A stretch of 64,000 nucleotides of DNA from JAJYRX01 sp041655275 (GCA_041655275.1 JBBAFU010000007.1:92126-156125), one strand, 5' to 3'. Positions 52,586 to 63,862 are shown, counted from the first letter of the stretch. Program-made: numbers and translations. Notes: generated from the letters alone by a model not told the origin.

Positions 52586-53548
52586 TCAGCCCGGGTTCCC
52601 GGCCGTCACGGGCACCTGACCGCCACCCAGCGTCCAGCGGGCGAGCAGGGCGATGACGGCCAGTGTGAGCAGCAGCCGGCCCACAAGGACGACCCAGATG
52701 TTGGCGCCCAGGGCCATGAAGAGCAGCGTGTCCTCGATCAGCGAATGCGACAGGGACAGCCACGACAGGGCCAGAAAGCGGGTGCGCGCCGAAAAGCCCA
52801 GACGATCGGCCTCTTCGATGATGAGTGCGCCGCCATAGCTCAGGCCCAGCAGTACGCCCACGGTGGTGATGGGCGCGGCCCGGGCATTCAGGCCCGACAG
52901 GCGCAGCACGGGGGTGATGAGCGTGGTGATGCGCTGCGTGATGCCGATCTTGTCCAGCAAGTCGAGTGACAGCACGAGTGCAATGATGACGCCGAAAGTG
53001 AGTGCCAGCGAGAACGCGGTGGATTGCACCCAGGTCCACAGGGCATTGGCCTCGTCGTTGCCGATGAGCTCGGAGCCGCGCAGCCAGTCCAGAGAGACGG
53101 GCTCGGTCAGCCAGCCCCCCAGGTGGCAGGCCCAGGCGATGGCGCCGCCGTAGACGGCGGCCGTAAGGATGCGCAGCAGGGCCGTGAGGCTGAAGCTGGC
53201 GCCGGCCTTGCGTACTATGGATTGCTCAACCGGGATGTTGTGCGCAATCAGCATCATTGCCGACAGGGCGCTGAGCTGTGCACCGTTCAGATCCAGGCTG
53301 CCCGACAGGCTGGCAAGCGAGGCAAGGCCGCCATAGACGCCGGTGAGCATGGTGGTGGCCCAGATGATGGCGGCTTCGGCCGGAAGATTGAACAGACCCA
53401 TGGCCGGCCCCAGCAGCCGGCCCGCAAGGTCCACCAGGCCGAAATGCTGTGCGAGCTGCACAATGATCATCACGGGCACCATGATTCTGGCGATGGCAAC
53501 GAACATGCGCGTACTGCGCTTCAGGGTTTCCTGAAGATAGGCGAACAA
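52586..53548 (-). CDS. Nucleoside-recognition (Gate) domain membrane protein
   Basis: A 320-residue inner-membrane protein with about eight hydrophobic segments. Blocks such as VPVMIIVQLAQHFGLVDLAG and LLGPAMGLFNLPAEAAIIWAT match the Gate (nucleoside-recognition) domain seen in spore-maturation-like and NupC-related proteins; GVLLGLSYGGALIIEEADR and WLSLSHSLIEDTLLFMALG form the second half. Members of the group have been proposed to be transporters, but no substrate can be assigned. It stands between msrA (convergent) and the AraC gene. Confidence 0.78.
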   Translation of the reverse strand: MFAYLQETLKRSTRMFVAIARIMVPVMIIVQLAQHFGLVDLAGRLLGPAMGLFNLPAEAAIIWATTMLTGVYGGLASLASLSGSLDLNGAQLSALSAMMLIAHNIPVEQSIVRKAGASFSLTALLRILTAAVYGGAIAWACHLGGWLTEPVSLDWLRGSELIGNDEANALWTWVQSTAFSLALTFGVIIALVLSLDLLDKIGITQRITTLITPVLRLSGLNARAAPITTVGVLLGLSYGGALIIEEADRLGFSARTRFLALSWLSLSHSLIEDTLLFMALGANIWVVLVGRLLLTLAVIALLARWTLGGGQVPVTAGNPG

Positions 53549-53610
53549 GGCGTCCTCTCATGAGAAAAGCAGGGAAGAATCCGGCGCGGGTCCGGCCGGT
53601 CAGACGTATT

Positions 53611-54702
53611 TTATCTTGAGCGCATCGCCGGCGAAACTGCGGGTTGCAGCGTGGGTCGCAGCTCGCTGCGCCGGTATTCGCCGGGCGTGTTGCCCGTCCA
53701 GCGCTTGAACGCGCGATGAAACTCCGCCACCGAGGCAAAGCCGCAGTCCTGTGCGATGTCATCCAGCCGCTGGCCGGTGTTGGTCAGTTCGAAGATGGCG
53801 TAATCCCGGCGCAGCCCGTCCTTGATGGCCTGGAAGGAGGTGTGCTCGCGGGCCAGACGACGGATCAGCGTGCGTGACGAGACATGGAAGGCGGCTGCAG
53901 TTTCGGTCAGCGAGCGGTCAAACTGTCTTGCCCGGGCCAGGTGCTGGCGTACGCGCATGGAAAGGTCGTGCTCGCGGTAGGTGGTGAAAATCCAGTCGCG
54001 GGGGGCGCGCTCCAGAAACGGCCGCAAGTCGGCGTAGGAGCGCTGGAAGCGCTGGTCGGCCAGTTCGTCGTGAAACTGGATCATGGAGTCCGGCGCGTCG
54101 TAGTGCACCTGGGCGGGAAAGAGCACGCGGTAGTCCTCGGCGAATTCCGGACGCGGAAAGGCGAAGGCGACGCAACTCAGGGGCACTTCGTAGCCGACAA
54201 GCCAGGAGGCGACGCCGTGCGCCAGCTTGAGCATGAGCATGTGGCCGAAACGGTTGGGCGCTTGCGGTGCGGGCGCGCCCCCGCGGACTTCCAGGCGTAT
54301 GCCAAACGGCTTGCCCGGGTCATTCAGGCGTAGGCGATAGTCGTCCAGCATGAGATTCCAGACCTGTGTGAAGCGATACATGGCGACCGCCACCGAGCGT
54401 GCATCGTGCACGCTCTGGCCGATCACCTTGAGTGCCCCCCGGCGTATGGGGCGTGACCACAGTCCCATCATCTCGTCGCCGGTTTCCGTGGCGGCGATCT
54501 GGTAGAGGCGCACCAGCTGCTCGTGCGTGATACGGGCCGTTGTGCGCCGCATGTGATCCGGTGCAATGCCGGCGCGCGTGAGGAAATCCTCCAGCCGGGG
54601 GCGTTCGCAGATGCGTTTGAGGGCCGCCAGAAGGTCGCGCAGCAGCTCGACGGAGACGGTTTGCGTGATGGCGTCATGGTGACCGGTTTTACCACTGGCC
54701 AA
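53611..54702 (-). CDS. AraC-family transcriptional regulator with Arabinose_bd-type sensor domain
   Basis: A roughly 363-residue regulator. N-terminal sensor domain (about 20-215) with the QLVRLYQIAATETGDEMMGLW block typical of the family that senses fatty or organic acids; C-terminal AraC DNA-binding domain (about 255-350), with FHVSSRTLIRRLAREHTSFQAIKDGLRRDYA and CGFASVAEFHRAFKRWTGNTPGEYR. I use a TTG start at 54702, six bases after an AAGGAG box; a GTG at 54783 also opens the frame, 27 codons earlier. Divergent from the acyl-CoA ligase operon, which it most likely controls. Confidence 0.85.
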   Translation of the reverse strand: MASGKTGHHDAITQTVSVELLRDLLAALKRICERPRLEDFLTRAGIAPDHMRRTTARITHEQLVRLYQIAATETGDEMMGLWSRPIRRGALKVIGQSVHDARSVAVAMYRFTQVWNLMLDDYRLRLNDPGKPFGIRLEVRGGAPAPQAPNRFGHMLMLKLAHGVASWLVGYEVPLSCVAFAFPRPEFAEDYRVLFPAQVHYDAPDSMIQFHDELADQRFQRSYADLRPFLERAPRDWIFTTYREHDLSMRVRQHLARARQFDRSLTETAAAFHVSSRTLIRRLAREHTSFQAIKDGLRRDYAIFELTNTGQRLDDIAQDCGFASVAEFHRAFKRWTGNTPGEYRRSELRPTLQPAVSPAMRSR

Positions 54703-54878
54703 GGGGGTCTCCTTTGGGGCGGATGCAGAAATCAGCCGGCGGCTGACAGAGGAATATGTCACTTTATGCCAGTATACCGTCACTAAGCGCTATAGCCAGA
54801 GCGCCGCCGGATTCATAGACTGATACCTCACGGCGATCTGCCACCTATCCGCCGAACATAACCAGAGACTGGAGAGAC

Positions 54879-56497
<1,619 letters not shown>

Positions 56498-56501
<4 letters not shown>

Positions 56502-57310
56502 AGACGACCAGCATCAAATGTCATGAAGTCGGCAGCGTCGGCGTCGTGACACTGGACCGTGCCCACAAGCGCAACGCCCTCGACGAGCGTGCCGTTGCCG
56601 AGATCGACGCCTACTTCTCGAATGTGCCATCGCATATCCGCGTCATCGTCATGATGGCCGAAGGCGAGCACTTCTGCGCCGGGCTCGACTTGAAGGAGCA
56701 TCATGACCAGGAACGCGGCGCGGTCGAATTCCTGCGTGTGTGCCAGGCCTGGCACCGCGCTTTCGACAAGATCCAGCACGGCGGCATTCCCGTCATCGCC
56801 TGCCTTCAGGGCGCGGTGGTGGGCGGCGGTCTGGAGCTGGCCAGTGCGGCCCATATCCGTGTGGCCGACAGCAGCACCTACTTCTCCCTGCCCGAGGGCA
56901 CGCGTGGTATCTTCACGGGCGGTGGCGCAACGGTGCGCACGGCGCGCATCATTTCCGCCGACCGTGTCATCGAGATGATGCTCACCGGCCGCGTCATGGG
57001 CATTGAAGAAGGGCTGCGCGTGGGTCTGGCGCACTATGTGTGCAACACCGACGAGAATCCGGTGTCCGCCGCCGAGTTCGCCATGTCCCTGGCGGAGCGT
57101 ATTGCCGGCAATGCACCGCTGTCCAACTACGCCATTGTCAGTTCCATCAACCGGATCGCCGACATGTCCGCGACCGACGGCCTGTTTGCGGAAGGTCTCA
57201 TGGCTGCCGTGGTGCAGACCGGGGCCGATGTGCAGAGCCGGCTCAACGACTTCGTGACCAAGCGGGCACCCAAGGTCAAGCCGGGTAACCAGGCGCCGGC
57301 CCGGGCCTGA
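56498..57310 (+). CDS. Enoyl-CoA hydratase/isomerase (crotonase family)
   Basis: A 270-residue crotonase. Oxyanion-hole segments HFCAGLDLKEH near residue 62 and VIACLQGAVVGGGLELASAA near residue 98; the two glutamates used for hydration are kept (Glu in GGGLELA and in SLPEGTRGIF), so hydratase activity is likely. The TRGIFTGGGATVRTARI block is a subfamily mark seen in several Burkholderiales catabolic operons. ATG overlaps the ligase stop. Its 71-base downstream gap precedes the transporter genes. Confidence 0.88.
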
Positions 57311-57381
57311 AGCCGTAACCGTTCACAACCCCCAACGTTGGTCTGAATCACAGATCCGACACATAAACCGAGGAGACTATC

Positions 57382-58593
57382 ATGATGACGTCCCGTGTAG
57401 GCACCCTGTTGGCCGGGTGCGCCCTGGCGCTGTCGGCGCATGCCGTACAGGCCGAACCCAAGTTCCAGCCGAAGATCGGCGTTCTTACCGACATGTCGGG
57501 CACCTATGCCGACATTGCCGGCCGCGGCTCGGTGGTGGCAGCCGAGATGGCGGTTGAGGATTTCTACGCCATGCACCCCGAAGTCAAGGGCAGCGTAATT
57601 TTTGGAGACCATCAGAACAAGGCGGATATCGGCGCCGCCATGACGCGCGACTGGCTCGATAACCAGGGCGTGGATGTGGTGACCGAACTCACGTCTTCCG
57701 CAGTCGCCATGGCGGCCCAGCGCCTGACGCAGGAAAAGGACAAGCTGCTGCTCATCACCAGCGCCGGCTCGTCGGACCTGACGGGCAAGCTCTGCACGCC
57801 CAATACCATTGCCTGGGTGTATGACACCTATGCCACGGCCAATGGTACCGGCCGCGCCATTGTGCGCCAGGGCGGCAAGGACTGGTACATGATCCAGGTC
57901 GACTACACCTTCGGTGAAGCGCTGGCGCGTGACGCCGTCGATGCCGTGGTTGCCGAAGGCGGCAAGATCCTGGGTACGGCCAAGCACCCCCTGAGCACGT
58001 CCGATATGTCCTCGCAGATCTTCTCCGCCATCTCCTCCAAGGCGCAGATCATCGGCCTGGCGCATGCCGGCGGCGATCTGGCCACGGCCGTGAAGCAGTC
58101 CAGGGAGTTCGGGGTGGCCGCAGCCGGCCAGAACCTGGCTGCGCTGCTGATGTACATCACGGACGTGCACGCCATCGGGCTGGAAGCCGCCCAGGGCCTT
58201 TACCTGACCACGGCGTTCTACTGGGACAACAATGACAAGGCGCGTGAATGGTCCAAGCGCTACTATGAGCGCATGAATGCCATGCCGTCCATGGGGCAGG
58301 CCGGCGTCTATTCGGGCGTGATGCACTACCTCGAGGCCGTGCGCCAGACGGGCACTACCGATACGGCCACCGTGCGCAAGAAGATGGGCGAGATGAAGGT
58401 GAACGACATGTTTGCCACCAACGGCTACATTCGTGAAGACGGGCGCATGATGCACGACCTGTATCTGGCACAGGTGAAAGCGCCTTCGGATTCCAAGTAT
58501 CCCTGGGATTATTTCAACATTGTAGATACGATTCCGGCCGAAGATGCTTTCCGGAAGGTCGAAGACAGCGAGTGCCCGCTCCTGAAGCAGTAG
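57382..58593 (+). CDS. Branched-chain-amino-acid-type ABC transporter, substrate-binding protein
   Basis: Periplasmic ligand-binding protein, 403 residues, of the Leu/Ile/Val-binding (Peripla_BP_6) class. Signal peptide ends near AVQA at residue 23. Mature part begins KIGVLTDMSGTYADIAGRGS, followed by EMAVEDFYAM and VIFGDHQNKADIG, usual for the family. Relatives in this fold often bind aromatic or aliphatic acids rather than amino acids. It starts 71 bases after the hydratase gene with its own AGGAG box and is followed by a stem-loop before livG. Confidence 0.9.
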   Translation: MMTSRVGTLLAGCALALSAHAVQAEPKFQPKIGVLTDMSGTYADIAGRGSVVAAEMAVEDFYAMHPEVKGSVIFGDHQNKADIGAAMTRDWLDNQGVDVVTELTSSAVAMAAQRLTQEKDKLLLITSAGSSDLTGKLCTPNTIAWVYDTYATANGTGRAIVRQGGKDWYMIQVDYTFGEALARDAVDAVVAEGGKILGTAKHPLSTSDMSSQIFSAISSKAQIIGLAHAGGDLATAVKQSREFGVAAAGQNLAALLMYITDVHAIGLEAAQGLYLTTAFYWDNNDKAREWSKRYYERMNAMPSMGQAGVYSGVMHYLEAVRQTGTTDTATVRKKMGEMKVNDMFATNGYIREDGRMMHDLYLAQVKAPSDSKYPWDYFNIVDTIPAEDAFRKVEDSECPLLKQ

Positions 58594-58599
58594 ACGGGT

Positions 58600-58652
58600 G
58601 ACACGGACCGGGTCGCCGGCTGGCGGTTGCAGCCCGGCCCCGGTCCTGTGTC
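58600..58652 (+). other. Stem-loop between binding-protein and ATPase genes
   Basis: Thirteen-base stem with a single bulge: GACACGGACCGGG (58600-58612) pairs with CCCGGTCCTGTGTC (58639-58652), about 26-base loop. No T-run follows, so it is not a classic terminator; a mRNA-stabilising hairpin or attenuating element that lets the binding protein be made in excess is the usual reading in such operons. Confidence 0.6.
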
Positions 58653-58667
58653 GCAAGGAGGATACGC

Positions 58668-59441
58668 ATGGGTGATTACATACTCGAGACCCGGGGCCTG
58701 AGCAAGGCGTTCCGGGGGTTTGTGGCCGTGAGCGATGTCGATCTGAAGGTCGTGCGCGGGCATATCCACGCGCTCATCGGACCGAACGGCGCCGGCAAGA
58801 CGACCTGCTTCAATCTGCTGACCAAGTTTCTCGAGCCGACGGCGGGCAGGATCTTCTATGATGGCGACGAAATCACGCAGGACAAGCCGGCACAGATTGC
58901 GCGCAAGGGCATCATCCGCTCCTTCCAGATATCTGCGGTGTTTCCCCAGATGACTGTGCTCGAGAATGTGCGTATTGCCCTCCAGCAGGGCACAGGGCAG
59001 TCGTTTCATTTCTGGCGCAGCGAGCGCGGTCTGGACCGGCTCAACGATCGCGCAATGGCGCTGCTTGCCGAGGTGGATCTGGAAACATATGCATGCGAGC
59101 TCACGGCCAATCTGCCCTATGGGCGCAAGCGCGCGCTCGAGATCGCCACGACGCTGGCCATGGAGCCCCGTCTCATGCTGCTCGATGAGCCCACGCAGGG
59201 TATGGGCCACGAAGATGTGGCCCGGGTCACCGAACTGATAGAGAAAGTGAGTGCGGGGCGCACCATCCTGATGGTGGAGCACAACATGCGCGTGGTGGCA
59301 TCGATTGCCGACCGGATCACGGTGCTGTCGCGCGGCAGCGTGCTCGCCGAGGGCGATTACGACAGTATTTCAGGCAATCCGGCGGTCATGGAGGCCTATA
59401 TGGGCACGACGCCGGAAGAAGCTGCGGAGGAACATGCATGA
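58668..59441 (+). CDS. livG: Branched-chain-type ABC transporter ATP-binding protein, LivG-like
   Basis: Cytoplasmic ATPase of 257 residues. Complete Walker A GPNGAGKTT at about residue 38, signature NLPYGRKRALEIA (the LivG-type variant of LSGGQ), Walker B LMLLDEPTQGMG and H-loop VEHNM. It forms the motor with the LivF-like subunit, whose start overlaps its stop by four bases. An AAGGAGG box lies seven bases before the ATG, right after the intergenic stem-loop. Confidence 0.9.
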   Translation: MGDYILETRGLSKAFRGFVAVSDVDLKVVRGHIHALIGPNGAGKTTCFNLLTKFLEPTAGRIFYDGDEITQDKPAQIARKGIIRSFQISAVFPQMTVLENVRIALQQGTGQSFHFWRSERGLDRLNDRAMALLAEVDLETYACELTANLPYGRKRALEIATTLAMEPRLMLLDEPTQGMGHEDVARVTELIEKVSAGRTILMVEHNMRVVASIADRITVLSRGSVLAEGDYDSISGNPAVMEAYMGTTPEEAAEEHA

Positions 59442-60148
59442 CGGCCGCGCTGGAGATTTCCGGTCTGAATGCCTGGTACGGCGAGTCCCACGTCCTGCAT
59501 GGCGTGGACATCCGTGTCGATGAAGGCCAGGTGGTGACGCTGCTGGGGCGCAATGGCGCCGGGCGTACCAGTACGCTGAGAGCGGTTCTGGGCCTGACGG
59601 GCCGGCGTGCGGGCGCCATCCGCATCCGCGGGGTGGAAACCATCCAGATGCCCACCTACCGGATCGCGCATCTGGGCCTGGGTTATTGCCCCGAGGAGCG
59701 CGGCATCTTCGCCTCGCTGTCCTGCGAAGAGAACCTCCTGCTGCCGCCGCCACTGCGCGGCAGCACGGGCAAGGGCATGTCGCTGGAAGATATCTACGTC
59801 ATGTTTCCCAATCTGTACGAGCGCCGTCACTCACCGGGCACCCGCCTGTCCGGCGGCGAGCAGCAGATGCTGGCGCTGGCACGCATACTGCGCACGGGTG
59901 CCACCATCCTGCTGCTTGACGAAATCTCGGAAGGCCTTGCCCCGGTCATCGTCAAGACGCTGGCGCGCACCATCATGGCACTCAAGGAGCGGGGCTATAC
60001 CATTGTGATGGTGGAGCAGAATTTCCGCTTTGCCGCACCACTGGCCGACCATTTCCATGTCATGGAACACGGCCAGATCGTCGAGGCCTTCGGGGCCGCA
60101 CAACTTGCCGGGAAGCAGGATGTCCTGAACCGGCTGCTTGGCGTGTGA
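59438..60148 (+). CDS. livF: Branched-chain-type ABC transporter ATP-binding protein, LivF-like, with Walker A Lys-to-Arg change
   Basis: Second ATPase, 236 residues. The signature LSGGEQQMLALARIL, Walker B ILLLDEISEGL and H-loop VEQNFRF are normal. Walker A reads GRNGAGRTS: the invariant lysine that contacts the ATP phosphates is arginine (codon CGT at about 59570). Paired with a LivG-like subunit with intact Walker A, it may form one degenerate site in the dimer, or be an accepted variant in its clade. Overlaps livG by four bases; 10 bases before livH. Confidence 0.9.
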   Translation: MTAALEISGLNAWYGESHVLHGVDIRVDEGQVVTLLGRNGAGRTSTLRAVLGLTGRRAGAIRIRGVETIQMPTYRIAHLGLGYCPEERGIFASLSCEENLLLPPPLRGSTGKGMSLEDIYVMFPNLYERRHSPGTRLSGGEQQMLALARILRTGATILLLDEISEGLAPVIVKTLARTIMALKERGYTIVMVEQNFRFAAPLADHFHVMEHGQIVEAFGAAQLAGKQDVLNRLLGV

Positions 60149-60158
60149 GGGACAGGGC

Positions 60159-61046
60159 ATGACGATGATTTTTGGCGTTCCTTCGCAAGTCCTGCTCGGT
60201 CAATTGCTGCTGGGCCTGGTCAACGGTTCGTTCTATGCCGTGCTCTCCCTGGGCCTGGCCGTGATCTTCGGGCTGTTGGGCATCATCAACTTCACGCATG
60301 GCGCACTCTATATGATGGGCGCTTTCATCACCTGGATGGGCCTGCATTACTTCGGGCTCAACTACTGGGTGATGCTGCTGGTGGCGCCGCTGGTGGTGGG
60401 TGCTTTCGGCATGCTGCTGGAGCGGTTGCTGCTGCGACACCTGTATTCGCTGGACCACCTCTATGGCCTGCTGCTGACTTTCGGCCTCACGATGCTGATC
60501 GAGGGCCTGTTCAGAAGTGTCTACGGCGTGTCCGGACAGGCCTACACCACGCCCAGGCTGCTCGAAGGGGGTGTGCATCTGGGCTTCATGTTCCTGCCCA
60601 TCTACCGTGCGTGGGTGGTGGGCGCCTCGCTGGCCGTATGCCTGGCGACGTGGTTTCTGATCGAGAAGACGCGGCTGGGCGCCCTGTTGCGCGCGGGCAC
60701 TGAAAACCCGCGTCTGGTCGAGGCCTTTGGCGTCAACGTGCCCCTGATGATTTCGCTGACTTTCGGCTTCGGTGTGGCCCTGGCCGGTTTTGCCGGCGTG
60801 CTGGCGGCGCCCATTCTGCAGGTTTCGCCGCTCATGGGCTCCCATCTGATCATCGTCGTCTTCGCCGTCGTGGTGATCGGCGGCATGGGTTCCATCCTCG
60901 GGTCCATCGTTACCGGGCTGAGCCTGGGGGTGGTCGAGGGGCTGACCAAGGTCTTCTGGCCCGAGGCCGCCAATACCGTAGTCTTTGTCTTCATGGTGAT
61001 CGTGCTGTTGATACGCCCCACCGGGCTGTTCGGGAAGGAAACATGA
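60159..61046 (+). CDS. livH: Branched-chain-type ABC transporter permease, LivH-like
   Basis: Membrane permease of 295 residues, about eight segments. Starts at the ATG at 60159 (MTMIFGVPSQVLLGQLLLGL), preceded by AGGGACAGGG. Family blocks: LVNGSFYAVLSLGLAVIFGLLGIINFTHGALYM and the coupling segment ALLRAGTENPRLVEAFGVNV that meets the ATPases. Last codons overlap livM by four bases. Confidence 0.92.
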   Translation: MTMIFGVPSQVLLGQLLLGLVNGSFYAVLSLGLAVIFGLLGIINFTHGALYMMGAFITWMGLHYFGLNYWVMLLVAPLVVGAFGMLLERLLLRHLYSLDHLYGLLLTFGLTMLIEGLFRSVYGVSGQAYTTPRLLEGGVHLGFMFLPIYRAWVVGASLAVCLATWFLIEKTRLGALLRAGTENPRLVEAFGVNVPLMISLTFGFGVALAGFAGVLAAPILQVSPLMGSHLIIVVFAVVVIGGMGSILGSIVTGLSLGVVEGLTKVFWPEAANTVVFVFMVIVLLIRPTGLFGKET

Positions 61047-62026
61047 ATCGCGCATTACTGCTCCACCTGGTCGCGATCCTGGTCATCGCGTTCCTGCCCC
61101 AGATGGGAGGCTATCCGATCTTCCTGATGAAGATCATGTGCTACGCCCTGTTCGCCTGCGCATTCAATCTGCTGCTGGGCTATGTGGGCCTGCTGTCCTT
61201 CGGGCATGCGGCGTTCGTGAGTGTGGCGGCCTACGCCTGCGGCCAATCCCTGGCGGTGTGGGGCTGGCCCACCTGGGCGGGACTGCTGTTCGGCACCGTG
61301 GGGGCCGGCGCGCTGGGCCTGGTGTTCGGCGTGCTTTCCGTGCGCCGCAGCGGCATCTATTTCGCCATGATCACGCTGGCACTGGCACAGATGCTGTATT
61401 TCTATTTTCTGCAGGCGTCTTTCACCGGGGGCGAGGATGGCTTGCACGGTATTCCGCGCGGCAGCTTCCTGGGGCTGGATCTGCGGCAGGACATCGAACT
61501 CTACTACCTGGTGCTGGCCATCTTCGTCATGGGCTATGCCATCATCTGGCGTACGGTGCACTCGCCTTTCGGGCAGGCCCTGAAAGCCATACGCGAAAAT
61601 GAACCGCGCATGATCTCGCTGGGCTACAACACCGACCGGTTCAAGCTGCTCGCCTTCGTGATCTCGGCGAGTCTGTCGGGCCTGGCCGGCGCCACCAAGT
61701 CGCTGGTGTTTGTGTCGGCCTCGCTTTCCGACGCCACCTGGCATATGTCGGGCATGGTGATACTGATGACGCTCATCGGCGGCATGGGAACGCTTACGGG
61801 CCCCGTTCTGGGTGCCGTCATCATGGTGGCGCTCGAGAACAAGGTGGGCGTGATCGGGCGCTTCCTGATGGAGGTGACGGGGATAGAATGGTTCCGCGTG
61901 CTGGGCGAGTCGGTGACCATTGTCATCGGTCTGATCTTTGTGGTGTGTGTCATGGCGTTCCGGCGCGGTATTGTGGGTGAATGGCTTCACTTCCGTGAGC
62001 GGCGTCGTCTACAGGAGAGAACATGA
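61043..62026 (+). CDS. livM: Branched-chain-type ABC transporter permease, LivM-like
   Basis: Second permease, 327 residues, about nine membrane segments. The block NLLLGYVGLLSFGHAAFVSVAAYA near residue 45 and the coupling-helix region ALKAIRENEPRMISLGYNTDRFKLLAFVISASLSG near residue 175 identify LivM. ATG overlaps the livH stop and its own stop overlaps the dehydrogenase start (ATGA), so the entire set is translationally linked. Confidence 0.92.
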   Translation: MNRALLLHLVAILVIAFLPQMGGYPIFLMKIMCYALFACAFNLLLGYVGLLSFGHAAFVSVAAYACGQSLAVWGWPTWAGLLFGTVGAGALGLVFGVLSVRRSGIYFAMITLALAQMLYFYFLQASFTGGEDGLHGIPRGSFLGLDLRQDIELYYLVLAIFVMGYAIIWRTVHSPFGQALKAIRENEPRMISLGYNTDRFKLLAFVISASLSGLAGATKSLVFVSASLSDATWHMSGMVILMTLIGGMGTLTGPVLGAVIMVALENKVGVIGRFLMEVTGIEWFRVLGESVTIVIGLIFVVCVMAFRRGIVGEWLHFRERRRLQERT

Positions 62027-63834
62027 GTTATCGTGCGCCCGTCGAGGATATCCGCTTTGTCCTGCGTGAGCTGGCCGGGCTGGAAGCCGTGCTCGCCCTG
62101 CCCGGGTATGAGGATGTTCCTGCCGATGTCGTCGATGCCGTGCTAGAGGAGCATGCGCGTTTCGTCGAACAGGCGGTGGCGCCTCTCGATGTGCCGGGTG
62201 ACCGGCATCCCGCCGCCTGGGATGAGGGCAGCGTGCGCACGCCGCCGGGTTTCCGCCAGGCGCATGCGGCGTTCGTACGCGCAGGATGGCAGGGTCTGCC
62301 GCATGATGCGGCCCATGGCGGGCAGGGCCTGCCACGCATGGTGGGGGCGGCCACGTCCGAGACCATCAACTCGGCCTGCATGTCGTTTGCCCTGTGCTCC
62401 CTGCTCACCGACGGCGTGATCGATGTGCTGCTGCTCGCGGGCAGTCCCGAGCAGCAGGCGCGCTATCTGCCGGCCCTGATGGAAGGGCGCTGGACGGGCA
62501 CGATGAATTTGACCGAACCGGCAGCCGGTTCCGACCTTGCCCTGCTCACGTCGACGGCGCGACCGGTGGGGGATGGCAGTTATCGCATCAGCGGCCAGAA
62601 GATCTTCATCACCTATGGCGAGCACGACATGGCCGACAACATCGTGCACCTGGTGCTGGCGCGTACGCCGGATGCGCCTGCCGGTGTGCGCGGCATTTCG
62701 CTTTTTCTGGTGCCCAAGTACCTGGTCGACGACAGCGGCGAACCGGGGGCGCGCAACGATGTCTGGTGTGCCTCGCTCGAGCACAAGCTGGGTATCCATG
62801 GCAGCCCGACCGCAGTCCTGCTCTATGGGCAGGGCGGGGCGCACAGCGAGATCGGCGAAGGCGCCGTCGGCTATCTTGTGGGCGAGGAAAACCGGGGGCT
62901 CGAGATCATGTTCATCATGATGAATGCCGCAAGGTTTGCGGTCGGCGTCCAGGGGGTGGCGGCGTGCGAGCGCGCGTGGCAGAAGGCCGCAGCCTATGCG
63001 GCCGAGCGCATGCAGGGCCGGGCTGTGGAAGGCTCGCCCGGGCCGGTGCCCATTGCGCACCACCCCGATGTGCAGCGCCTGCTGGGCACCATGCGTGCCC
63101 TGACGGAAGGGTCGCGTGCACTGGCCCTGGTGGCGGCGGGTGAGCGTGACCGGGCCACACATGAGACGACGCCCGAGGCGCGCGCCCGGCATCAGGCGGT
63201 GTACGAGTATTGCGTACCCATCGTCAAGGCCTTCTGCACCGAAGTGGCGGTGGAGGCGGCTTCGCTGGGCGTTCAGGTGCATGGCGGCATGGGTTTCATC
63301 GAGGAGGCGGGTGCAGCCCAGGTCTATCGCGATGCGCGCATCCTGCCCATCTACGAAGGCACGACGGCCATCCAGGCCAATGATTTCATCGGTCGCAAGA
63401 TCGGGCGTGACGGCGGCGCGGTGGCGCGCAGCCAGATGGCGGCCATGCGTGAAACGCTGGAAGCATTGCGTCAGGTCACAGGGCCGGACGGCGCCGCGCT
63501 GGCGCTGATTGCCGCACGCCTTGCGGATGCCGTGGATGCCTATGAGGCGTCCGTGAACCAGGTGCTGGATCAGCTCGCGAACGACGTCCGTGCAGCCTTC
63601 CAGAGCAGTGTTCCCCTGCTGATGCTGGCGGGCACGGTCCATGCGGGATGGCAGATGGCGCGTGCCGCGCTGGCGGCCCATCGTCATCGGGAGCAGGGCA
63701 CGGGAGATGACTTCCATGGCGAGAAGCTCGCGACGGCAGTGCTCTACGCGACGCAGGTCCTGCCGCGTGCGGCCGGCCATGCCTCCACCATCGCGGACAG
63801 CACCCGGGTGCAGCCGTTTCTGGACGGTATTTGA
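62023..63834 (+). CDS. Acyl-CoA dehydrogenase, large (AidB/DmdC-like) type
   Basis: FAD-dependent dehydrogenase of 603 residues, longer than classic ACADs (about 380-400). The extra length lies in an N-terminal extension (1-60) and a C-terminal ACAD_C-like helical domain (about 465-603). The core has MNLTEPAAGSDLALL near residue 165, KLGIHGSPTAVL near residue 263, and the YEGTTAIQANDFIGRK block near residue 445, with the catalytic Glu just before GTT. It would form the 2,3-enoyl-CoA that the upstream hydratase uses. Last gene of the operon; start overlaps livM. Confidence 0.9.
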   Translation: MSYRAPVEDIRFVLRELAGLEAVLALPGYEDVPADVVDAVLEEHARFVEQAVAPLDVPGDRHPAAWDEGSVRTPPGFRQAHAAFVRAGWQGLPHDAAHGGQGLPRMVGAATSETINSACMSFALCSLLTDGVIDVLLLAGSPEQQARYLPALMEGRWTGTMNLTEPAAGSDLALLTSTARPVGDGSYRISGQKIFITYGEHDMADNIVHLVLARTPDAPAGVRGISLFLVPKYLVDDSGEPGARNDVWCASLEHKLGIHGSPTAVLLYGQGGAHSEIGEGAVGYLVGEENRGLEIMFIMMNAARFAVGVQGVAACERAWQKAAAYAAERMQGRAVEGSPGPVPIAHHPDVQRLLGTMRALTEGSRALALVAAGERDRATHETTPEARARHQAVYEYCVPIVKAFCTEVAVEAASLGVQVHGGMGFIEEAGAAQVYRDARILPIYEGTTAIQANDFIGRKIGRDGGAVARSQMAAMRETLEALRQVTGPDGAALALIAARLADAVDAYEASVNQVLDQLANDVRAAFQSSVPLLMLAGTVHAGWQMARAALAAHRHREQGTGDDFHGEKLATAVLYATQVLPRAAGHASTIADSTRVQPFLDGI

Positions 63835-63862
63835 GCGTATTGAAAAATTTTTCGCGCAGAGT

